Shown here piece after piece: positions 55,318 to 64,000 of a stretch of DNA of 64,000 nt (the first letter of the stretch is position 1; each line of letters opens with the position of its first letter). A program made the position numbers and the translations under genes. Source of the stretch: Diplosphaera chodatii (lineage: Eukaryota > Chlorophyta > Trebouxiophyceae > Prasiolales > Stichococcaceae); NCBI GenBank assembly GCA_032358165.1, contig JAALGY010000033.1, positions 1,984,001 to 2,048,000 of the forward strand, given 5' to 3'. Below the pieces are notes generated by a model. It had not been told where the DNA came from. It searched no databases and was given only the letters and a program-made list of their open reading frames with translations.

Positions 55318-58300
55318 ATGTTCAGGCGCATCGGTGAGGCTGCAGGCTTTGCCAGCAGGCCGTCCGTAGCGTCAGCTGGCCCACACGGTGAACAGCCAGG
55401 AGCGCCGTTGGAACTCATCCGCTACAACACCCACACAAGCAAGTTTGAACTGGGTGAGGAGGCCCTGCAGTCGCTCAGGCGCATCCGCGGCCCGGTGGGC
55501 GTCATTGCGGTGTCAGGGAGGGCGCGCCAGGGCAAGTCCTTCATCCTCAACCAGCTGCTGGGACGCAGCACCGGATTCCAGGTCGCGCCGAGCGTGCGGC
55601 CATGCACCAAGGGCCTGTGGATGTGGTCGACGCCTATTGAGCGCACGCTGCCCGACGGCAGCAAATACCACTTGGTGCTGTTGGACACGGAGGGCATTGA
55701 TGCATATGATCAGGTGCGCACGACCCTGGTTGCACGTATCCACGGGCAGTGTGTCGTTTGCTGACAGCTGGCATTTTGCGGCATAGCTCGCAGTTCCCTG
55801 ATTTGGCCTGTGATCATGCGCTGCAGACCGGACAGTACTCAACCCAGATCTTCAGCCTGGCCGTGCTGCTGTCGAGCCTGTTTGTGTACAACCAGATGGG
55901 CGGCATTGATGAGGCGGCATTGGATCGCTTGTCGCTCGTCACCGAGGTGCGACATGCATGGTTTGCACAGGTGGTCAGACCAGATCAGACCACTGCAGCT
56001 CATCCTCGGGACGCTCATGCCTCCAGGGTCCGTCACGCAGGTCACGAAGCACATCCGGGTGCGGGCGGGCAGCACCGCTGGCGAGAGCAGCCGCGGGGAG
56101 CTGGCCGCCTTCACGCCCGCCTTCCTGTGGCTCCTGCGCGACTTCTACCTGTCGCTGGAGGACGAGGGCCGCGAGGTGCTTACCGCACCCTCTGTCGACA
56201 ACGACGTGATCCCTCTGTGTGCCTCATGTGCTTGCTGCTTGTCAAATGTGCACATCAATCACCACTTGCAGCATCCAAGCAGGTGACGCCAAAGCAGTAC
56301 CTGGAGTCGGCGCTGGCGCCACTGCCGGGCAAGGACCGCGGCACGGCCGCTAAGAACCAGATCCGGGAGAGCATTGTGGGGCTGTTCCCAGAGCGCGACT
56401 GCTTTGCGCTGGTCCGCCCGGTGTCAGACGAAAAGCAGCTGCAAGCCCTGGACTCGCTGCCTGCATCACAACTGCGCCCCGAGTTCCGCCAGGTGCTTAA
56501 AGATTTCGCTGCCTGTCATTGAAGCATGCCTGTCAAGCAGGACATGGCAAGGAGCACATGTCTTCATTTGCTGAGTCGCTATACAGCTATGTAAAGCAGC
56601 TTTCTCAGGCGTGCCGGCGCTTGTGACAGGGCTTGGAGCAGCTGACGGCCCTGCTGTTTAGCAAGGCTGGGCCCAAGCGCCTGGGGCAGGATGTGGTGTC
56701 GGGCGGCGTGCTGGCGGCGCTGGCCACCGCCTACGTGGACGCCATCAACGGCGGGGCGGTGCCCACCATTGCCACCGCCTGGCAGGTGCACCCTCTGCTG
56801 TGATCCTGGCATCAGCGCACCTTGCAAAGGCCGCCTGACAAAATGCTTGCCCAGCTGCGCCGCTGAGCATGGTCGTCATCATGCGGACACCACCTGCATG
56901 CAGGGCGTCGCGGAGGCCGAGTGCCGCCGCGCAGCCGACGCAGCGGAGGCAGCATATGCTGCAGCATTCCGTGATGACATCGAGCCGGACGAGGGCGCAT
57001 TTGAGGTGGAGCACCGCCGTGCACTGGATGCTGCCGCCGCGGCTTATGAGGTAGGTCGCACTCTGCTGGCTCATGCCACGAGTGCAGACTGAATGAAGGA
57101 CTACATTTCGACATCACGGAACGGTTGTGGGGGCATTGCCGACCCGGAGTCTGTCAGCATGAAGTCCCCTTTCTCCCAGTCATCCCCCACTGCAGGGCGC
57201 TGCATTTCAGCTGGTCTGTCAATGTTTGACATGCACAAGATGCGTGCCTGCTACATGTCGATTTTGGGGCGGAATGCCTGATGAACGTCGACCGATACGC
57301 AGGCCGGCGCCATTGGGGAGCCGGCTGTGCGGCGAGCCGGTGATGAGCGGTGGCGCAAGGCGGTGGAGGCTCGATTCCAGCAGGTCAAGCAGTCACGGCT
57401 GGCGAGTGCTGCTCTTGCCTGCGAGCAGCTCATCAACCAGGCCACCACGCGCCTGACACAGGTGAGCTGCCGGCTGTCTAGCCATTCTGAGGGTCCTGGT
57501 GCATCGGCACAGTCTACCTGAGGACTGGCACATAGTGTCATGGCATGTCATGCAGCATTGCACTTGGTGTATGTTATTTGGTGTATCGTCTCAACGTTCG
57601 GGTTGACAGCAATCATTTCGACAGCAAACCATCGCATGTGGTGCAGGTTGCACGCGCTCCCAATGCGACGCTGGAGCAGCTCCAGGCGCAGCTTGCTGCA
57701 TTCGATCGTGAATATGCAGCGTCGGAAGATGCAGCGGGGCCTGTCAAGTGGCGCCGTCATGCGGAGTTCATGCGCGACACGTGAGCAGCTGCTGTCCTGA
57801 TGCCTGAGACGAATCATCACGGGTGCACCTGCAGAGCGATGCTTCCACACCATCAGGCGCTCCAGCCTATGGGCAGCCGACTGTCGGCAGACGCCTGCCG
57901 ACTAAAGCGACTGGCGGTGCGCAGGTACGCGGGCCTGGTGCGGGACCTGGCGGCGCGGCGCGCCGCGGAGCAGCAGGCGCAGCTGGCCACCGCCGCGGAG
58001 CGAGCCACCTCCGCCTCCGCCGCCCTGCAGCAGGTGCGGCGTGCTGGCGGCACCCGGCAGACCCACAGCAGCCGTTCGTCAGGCTTCGCAGATCACCTGG
58101 CGCAGGCCTGACGGGTGCTGGCTGTCAACCCCGCGCACAGGCGGAGGCCTCTGCGAGGCGCGCGGAGCAGGCGGCGGACGCGGCGGAGGCGCGCGCCCAG
58201 CGTGCGGAGCAGCGCCTCACCGAGGCCGAGCGTCAGGCGCAGGAGCAGCGCGCCGCCGCCCGCCAGTCACAGCAGCGCGTCACCAGCCTCGAGGCGCAGC

Positions 58301-59392
58301 TGCAGACAGCCGCCCAGCGCCTGGTGGGAGCCTGTCGCATGACCTGGCTGCAGCCCCATCCAGTGTCGATGCACACAGGTGCTGAGCCTGCCCCTGGTGT
58401 GACTCCCACTCGTCAAATGTGGTGCCGTGGCAGGAGCGGGAGGTCGCGGCGGCTCGCAGCCGCAGCGGCGAGGAGGCCTCCGCAGCTGCAGCGCTCGCTC
58501 GCCAGCAGCTGAGCGCTGCGCAGGCGGACCTGGCGGCTGCACGCTCCGAGGCCGACTCGCTGCGCAGGTGTCTGCCAGAGTGCTGTGCTGTGTGAAGCAG
58601 GGCTCTGACGCATGCCGCCAGCTATTCGGCTGATTGCGCTGCCCGTAGTGGGTTGCAGCGCTTTCGACACGCTGTCAGGTTTGGTGGCGATGTGTGTGCC
58701 TCAATGGGAACATACCCGAATCCAGGCAGCTGGCTGGCGCTGGCACCGCCGCGCAGGCGGAGCTGCAGCAGCTCCAGCAGAGCCTGGCGCGCGAGCAGGC
58801 GACTGCCCAGGCTGCAGCCGCAGAGCGTGACGCAGCACTCGCACAGCAGGAGGTGCGCACCAGATCTGGCAGCTGATATTGAACGTCCTGTGTTGCCAAC
58901 CGTTGGTTCAAGAAAGAACACCACCGCGCAGACATGAACCGATCGGAGTCCTGATCTGCAGGACCTGAGGGTGCGTATCCAGGAGCTCGCCAGCCGCGCG
59001 TCGCCAAAGCGGGGGTCTGCGGGGTTCACTGGCGCCTCGCCAGCAGCTGAAGCCTCGCCGCCGCCGCCAGACGGCACAGCCTCTGGGTATGCCACGCCGG
59101 ACGATGAGCCGCCCCAGGTGAGAAGCAGAAAGGTCTGGGTACAGTGGTGGGATGCAGACGGGCAAGCAGTGGCTGGGTTGACGTCACTTGCTGTGGTTTT
59201 ACAGAGTCCTCATGCAAACAGCAGGCCGCGCAAGGGGGGCAAGCAGACGGGGTGCCCAACCCGTCAAAGATGACCATCGTGGAGATCAAGGGGTGGCTGA
59301 TGGACGCGGGGCACGAGGCCAAGGTGTGGGAGCTCACGCAGGGCAAGGCCAAAAAGGCGAACTGGGTGTCCTACATGCGCTCGGTCCTGTGA
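55318..59392 (+). CDS. Guanylate-binding protein-like large GTPase with coiled coil and SAP-like C-terminus
   Basis: Dynamin-superfamily GTPase. Exon 1 (55318-55712) holds the G1 motif AVSGRARQGKSFILNQLLGR, a switch region VAPSVRPCTKGLWMW and G3 LLDTEGIDAYDQ. Then FSLAVLLSSLFVYNQMGGID and the guanine-specificity motif RD in FLWLLRDFYLSLED. The helical GBP domain follows (YLESALAPLPGKDRGTAAKN, RECFALVRP-like FPERDCFALVRPVSDEKQL, GGVLAALATAYVDAINGGAV). Roughly 600 residues of Ala/Gln/Glu-rich coiled coil occupy exons 57010-58860. The last exon ends MTIVEIKGWLMDAGHEAKVW, a SAP-like helix-extended-helix segment, with the stop at 59390-59392. The architecture resembles plant GBP-like proteins. Exon borders in the coiled coil were read approximately. 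Confidence 0.88.
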
Positions 59393-59639
59393 CGGCGGAG
59401 GCAGGTCAGATAGGCTGCTTCGTATAAGAACAGGGTCAGCGTGGGCATATCTGTTTCAACGCTGGAGACACGGCTTGGCAGTGTGCTGAAGCAGTTGCGT
59501 CGACAGGGTCGGATTCAGCAAATTCCACAGCTCAGGGTTGGCAAAGATGGCTTCACCATGTGGTTGCAAGCATCTACAGTATGACAAGCAGAAAGCATGT
59601 GCCGACAGTCTACAAGCTGCCAAGGCACGAGCTCGCTTC
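59393..59639. other. Convergent intergenic region
   Basis: About 250 bp between the GBP stop (+) and the pseudouridine synthase stop (-). Should hold both 3' UTRs; no motif picked out. Confidence 0.4.
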
Positions 59640-61231
59640 TCAGCTTCGCATCTGGCAGTCGCACAGCAGCTCCTCGGGGTAGTCTACCCGCATGAGGCAC
59701 AAACCCTGCGGCTCGGCAATGTTCCAGCCGCGGTACTTGTTACCTGCACATCGAGCATGCAACCAGCTGTGTCATCATCGTGATGCATCAGACCTTGGTC
59801 CTTGCTGGCAATTGTAGCACTGGACAGGCGTCTTGCTGCTTGCATAAACTGCACGGACGCACCAGGTGGCTGGGCATTGCCCAGCTCCAGTGCAGCAGAG
59901 ACGGCACCCAATGTCAGGCGGCCTCGCCCCGCAGTCAGCATTGCACCCACTAGGTGCCGGACTTGCTTGTACAGGAAGCCATTGCCTTCCACCTGTGCGT
60001 GGTCGATAGAGCATAGGAGCCCGGTCAAACACACAAACATGCGCACAGTCCAGCAAGCACCAACCATGCCCTAGTTCCAGTCGATGCTTAAGCTTCGCTG
60101 CCAGCACCTCGATACGGAAGCCATCGGGGACATCTACGACTTCACATCGCGACAGCCGCTTGATAGGGTGCCGATACTCGTTGGCGGGCGACAGGTTTGC
60201 GAACTGTGTAAAGTCGTGTTCACCCTGAAACAGCGCAGCCGCACCCCTGTGCACAGTGCAGTAGTGGGCAGTTGGCACTTGATTCTGAAGCAGTGTGCTC
60301 AGAAAATGTCGGCATGTCCAAGTCCAGGCAGGCGCACCGCAACAGAGTCATGTCCAGCGACATGGACACATGCTGAAAGTAGCTGCGTTGAAAGGGATCT
60401 GGCACAGCTGCTGTGCTGACTGAAAAGTGGTACTCCTTCGAGGTTGCACTGCAAACAACGAGCCACTGCTAAGCGTGGTGTGTGTGACCGAGTTTGCTGT
60501 AGTAGGCAAATCAACAACAGGTAGGCCTGCGCAGGCTGCGTCAGTCATCAAGTTTTTCAAGGTGATAGTCTCACAGGCACCTGTGACGTGCGCTGAATGC
60601 TGGCTGCACGTGGACAACCTTGAGCAGCCTGATGGCGCCCGGTAGGCAGGCGTTGATGCCTGCCTGCAGCTGCCGCGGCGTCATGCGCAGGCTGCAAGGC
60701 AGCAGGAAGGAGACGCACTGCCCGCGGGCGTGCACCCCCGAGTCTGTCCTGCCGGCGGCCTGCAGCCGCAGCTCCTGTCCCACAGCAGTTGCTGCCGTCG
60801 CTCCCACAGCTCAAGGGGGTGTGTACACGACATCTGAACAAGATGTGTCTGCGGGCCGACCTGCCGGGGTTGGTGTGTCACACGCTGGATGGCCCTTTCC
60901 AGGCGGTCCTGCACGTGAAACCAAGGCCTGCTGATGGAGGCGTCGCAGGGCTGGGTTGTCGGGTCAGCTGGTCGTTTGAGCGTGCAGTCAGAAGGACACC
61001 TGTATCGTGGCGCCCGGCAACTTCGTCTGCATCTGGAAGCCCTGCACAACAGCAGGTGCACAGCGTCAAAGCCGATCAGCAACAAAGATAGGAAAAGGTG
61101 TGCAAGCCGTTGCAAGCTTAGCCGCAGGCCATGCTCACCGCATACCCTGTGCCATCGTAAGCGACCACCGCCGCGTACTTCTGTTGTAATGGATGCCAAA
61201 CACATCTGCTGCAGCCACCGGGCTCATGCAT
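59640..61231 (-). CDS. tRNA pseudouridine synthase, TruA family
   Basis: Converts uridine to pseudouridine in the tRNA anticodon stem-loop (family sites 38-40). Exons in order: YAAVVAYDGTGYA, GFQMQTKLPGATIQ, DRLERAIQRVTHQPRQVGP, then the active-site exon LRLQAAGRTDSGVHARGQCV with the invariant Asp of GRTDSGVHA, AFSARHR, PFQRSYFQHVSMSLDMTLLR, FQGEHDFTQFANLSPANEYR, EGNGFLYKQVRHLVGAMLTA and YRGWNIAEPQGLCLMRVDYP, with the stop at 59640-59642. MHEPGGCSRCVW at 61231 is chosen as start because an upstream ATG would overlap the neighbouring TMEM42-like gene, whose stop is 50 bp away. No clear organelle presequence. Confidence 0.9.
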
Positions 61232-61281
61232 TTCTGTGCCGCCAGACTCTGAAGCTGCTGCAGACGCCGCACGACTGCCTG

Positions 61282-61789
61282 CTAATCTGTGTGTGTAGCC
61301 CTGCCGGCAGGTGATGATGCTTCTGCACGAGGCACTCGGCCGGCGGACACCAGCAGCACGCCCAGGAGGATCAGCACAGCGCCGCACAGCCACCGCGGCC
61401 CAATCACTTCCCCAAAGATGAGGGCGCCGGCCGCACCCTGCACGCCAATGGGCGTCAGGTGACTGCTGACTTCACAGGGCCCAAAGTGAGCACTATGTTG
61501 AACCTGCTGACCAGGGTCGATTTGCGGGCCATGTCCTCACCGTCAACAGCATGTTGGCCGCGATGCTGGAGACTGTGGCATGAATTGCGGGCAGTCGCTG
61601 CAGCGCCCGCACGAAACACACCGTCATGACGGCATTGGCTGTGACATGCGCTGCGAGCCACGCGATCGCCAGAGGCTGCTGCCACAGCGGAGCTGTATGT
61701 GATGCCCTGACAAGCTGCGCCATTTTGCCGCACGCCCCGGCAGCTGCTGCGAGGCACCCAGCCAAGGCCGCCACACGATACCCCGACAT
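61282..61789 (-). CDS. TMEM42-like EamA/DMT-fold membrane protein
   Basis: Two exons, 61541-61789 and 61282-61437, give 134 aa. Four hydrophobic segments: VAALAGCLAAAAGACGKMAQ, QPLAIAWLAAHVTANAVMTV, HATVSSIAANMLLT joined to GAAGALIFGEVI, and WLCGAVLILLGVLLVSAG. This is half an EamA (drug/metabolite transporter) module, as in TMEM42. FGE...G at the start of the last helices is typical. Function unknown for the family. Stop at 61282-61284. Confidence 0.75.
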
Positions 61790-62229
61790 TGTGACATTGA
61801 TGTACTTTGAGCAGCAATACGCAGGGCAGGGACAGCTGCCTTGACGCTGTCAGCATGCAGCAAGTGCGCCGCGTGCAGCGGCCCGGCGCTGCTCCTCCTG
61901 CCCCAGGATGCAGCTTGGGTCCAGCTGGTTTCACGCGTGTTGCGTCAGCAGACTTCGTTGAGGCAAGGTACGCGCAAATGTGTATTACTGATTGCACTGC
62001 GACACTACGCGACTCCAGTGCATTCAGCAGGTTTTGGGGATGGAAGTAGCGGAGTCCTGCCCAGGCTTGTCAGGTTCAACAGTGGGTCCTACAACACCTG
62101 CCGTGATCTAGTGACACCTTTGATTGGCACTCCTGAGTCTGACAACATCTCGCACCAAGACCAGCACAACATATGACCGGCTACAACAGATACTTGGATG
62201 CCGTGGCGGGCTGGGCATATAGCGCAGTG
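61790..62229. other. Intergenic
   Basis: About 440 bp between SYS1 and the TMEM42-like gene, same strand. Nothing coding recognised. Confidence 0.45.
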
Positions 62230-63314
62230 CTACACTGGGAGAGCCCCGCCTGATGCAATTGAGCTGCTGCGCGTTCCTGTGATGTTTCCCGGCAGCTTGG
62301 GTGCCTGGAATGCGCTGACGGTGATCGCCTTCGGTGTGCTTGCCGGGCTGGGCATGCTGTTTGACCTGAGGTACACCATCTCTGTGCTGCTGCCGCCGCT
62401 GCTGCCCCCTCTCCTGCGCCCGCTGGACCCTCCTGCGCAAGCATGGGACGCAAGCTGTGCACGGCAAGCCGCACGGAAGCACCAGCGGCATGGCCGAGGG
62501 CATGTGGTGGTGTGCGGGCGGGTGCGCACCGCCAACCACGATGTCGCGCATCTCGCGCTGCAGGCACAGCCACTCCCCCAGCACGGAGGTGATGCCCAGC
62601 CCCACGGCAACGGTCAGCCACCTGTGTGCCATGTGCAGGGCTGGAAGCTCGAACCTGACACGCTTATGCATGAGCTTGTGCAAGCTGAATGATGACGGCG
62701 GCAGAAGATGGACTGCAAGCAATGCGCACCAGGCAAAGCTGCGGCTGAAGCCGCTGATGGACACACAGATGATGCTATGGACAAAGTACAGCGTCACTGC
62801 AAAGTCGAGGCACTTCTTTGCCCGCTCAACCTGCGTGACGAGCATGTTACTGTTAGGCCATGCCGCAGCTATCCTGCTGGCAAGCATACAGGCTCATGTG
62901 CTGCTGCCAGCAAAGCGGTGTGCCAAGATCAGCTGGTGCGCACCACAATCATCAAGTATATGGCTGCCGCAAAGGCGTTGAACGTGTGCGCAATGACAAC
63001 CATCCACCCGGAAAAGGTGCTGAAGCTGAACCACCGCCAGTCGAACAAGTGGTGCAATGTAAGGTGTGCCACATATGGCCCTGTGTAAACCGCCATCACA
63101 GGCATGTGGGATCAACTTTTCGAAAAAACATCATACCATGGGAGCCACACCTCAACGATGCAACAAAAGCACCCAGGAGCGGTGCAGGCTGGCGCGGGGG
63201 CGCACCGAGGAGCAGCCACAGCAGGCAGCCAAGGCTGATGTACCACAGGCACTGCAGCACCACGATCTGGGCGATGATGAGCACCGGATCAAACACCCGC
63301 GGCCCATAGAACAT
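62230..63314 (-). CDS. SYS1: SYS1 Golgi membrane protein
   Basis: Golgi tetraspan protein that recruits the ARL3/ARFRP1 GTPase. Exon 1 reads MFYGPRVFDPVLIIAQIVVL QCLWYISLGCLLWLLLG. Exon 2 reads LHHLFDWRWFSFSTFSGWMV and IAHTFNAFAAAIYLMIVVRT. The next contains ERAKKCLDFAVTLYFVHSII and SGFSRSFAW, joined by splice to WLTVAVGLGITSVLGEWLCL and QREMRDI. A last intron (donor GCG|GTGCGC, acceptor GCAG|GAGGG) gives a Ser/Gly-rich tail ending SSSIASGGALPV, stop 62230-62232. The tail is longer than in animal SYS1 and its splicing is inferred from frame. Confidence 0.87.
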
Positions 63315-64000
63315 GCCGCCGGCGAGGCAGCCGCCGTGGCGGCTGCCACGCTGACTCCTGGTCCAACGCCCCGCAGCAACCTGGCGTGATGCATGTTGAG
63401 CCTCATGCGCAAAACCGGCGAGGACATATGGTGGAAGAGCACAGCTGCACATATATAGCCACGTCTGATGCACACCCACAGCTCAGCGCAACGCTTGAAA
63501 CCAAATCTCCCAAATATCCTCAGATGTCTGCGCTGACGTCGTCCCTAGCGCATACGGCCTGTAGCACTGCAGCTATGTTGATACTACTTGGCTCCTTGCT
63601 GAGATCGTGAGCTGTCGCGTCGCCTTTTGACACCAGGCACGGCCGGCAGCCTTCAAAAGTACCCACGCCAAGAGTGCAATCAGCAGTGGCGCGCCGTTCA
63701 AGTTATGACTCTGGGACGTGACAGCTTTGTTGCTCAACTTGACGCATGCGGCATGTGTGCCAACGACAAGCCCCTGCAAGAAGGTTGAAGCACCAAACAA
63801 CTGTGCAAATGTATGTGTATTGTCTGTTGCCAACCCCTCGTCCGCTGGCTTGCTGACCTGTCTTGCATGGCACGTGCCAAGCTCCACAACCTTCTGATTG
63901 CTGTCCGCCGAGTGCATGCAGACAATGCAGTTTACGCGTCTGCAAATGTGCAACCGAGCATTCCTAGATCGATGACAGTGCCGTATTAGATGACACGCAA
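63315..64000. other. Right edge, unassigned
   Basis: Upstream region of SYS1. A minus-strand frame at 63573-63953 has two hydrophobic stretches (LFGASTFLQGLVVGTHAACV and NGAPLLIALLAWVLLKAAGR) and could be an exon of a membrane protein continuing beyond the window. Not identified. Confidence 0.3.

Noticed and set aside
62198..62692. Plus-strand hydrophobic open frame of 164 codons
   Set aside because: Antisense to SYS1 exons, whose protein matches the family on the minus strand.

Overview
This is nuclear DNA of a eukaryote, most likely a green alga of the trebouxiophyte type (Chlorella/Coccomyxa-like). Evidence: GC-rich sequence, genes broken into many short exons with GT..(TGC)AG introns, plant-type gene content (external NADH dehydrogenase with an EF-hand, AXR1, a plant-style guanylate-binding protein) and LINE retrotransposons resembling the Zepp-like clusters known in these algae. 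No bacterial operons, CRISPR arrays or complete tRNA/rRNA genes are seen.

Left half (1 to about 34,031): an almost pure nest of retrotransposons. Two LINE families are named here LINE-A (endonuclease/RT ORF, 3' UTR with a roughly 73-91 bp minisatellite, (CAAA)n tail) and LINE-B (endonuclease/RT ORF ending in a zinc knuckle, 3' hairpins, hexanucleotide (TGTCAA)n tail). A short non-autonomous element, called SINE-C, carries a Pol III B-box-like motif in a 5' hairpin and a CCATT-type tail. The elements are inserted into each other, and many insertions have readable target-site duplications (TSDs). One LINE-A copy probably spans 1380-16589, split by several later insertions. Three tandem 1.89-kb units follow (17088-22968), then a mosaic of LINE-B fragments in both orientations. 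The island ends with a 1.4-kb LINE-B insertion (10-bp TSD) 45 bp past the stop codon of the first ordinary gene.

Right half (34,032-64,000): compact single-copy genes. In order: a TVP38/VTT-domain membrane protein (-), an uncertain coiled-coil gene (-), RIO1 kinase (+), an uncertain small membrane protein (-), a Ca-binding type II NAD(P)H dehydrogenase (-), the NEDD8-activating enzyme subunit AXR1 (-), a proline/glutamine-rich trafficking-type protein of unknown function (+), an OMS1-like methyltransferase (-), a guanylate-binding-protein GTPase with long coiled coil and a SAP-like C-terminus (+), a TruA-type tRNA pseudouridine synthase (-), a TMEM42-like transporter-fold protein (-) and the Golgi protein SYS1 (-). 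These are housekeeping genes without an obvious shared pathway, although TVP38 and SYS1 both act in Golgi membrane traffic. Exon borders were read by eye from conserved protein sequence and GT/AG sites, so gene ends are firmer than some internal exons.

The most interesting material is the LINE nest: insertions consisting only of the 3' tail, LINE-into-LINE nesting with clear TSDs, and 5' junctions with short tandem duplications. Together they give a nearly complete record of how these elements insert. A Zepp-like cluster of this kind is also a candidate centromere.
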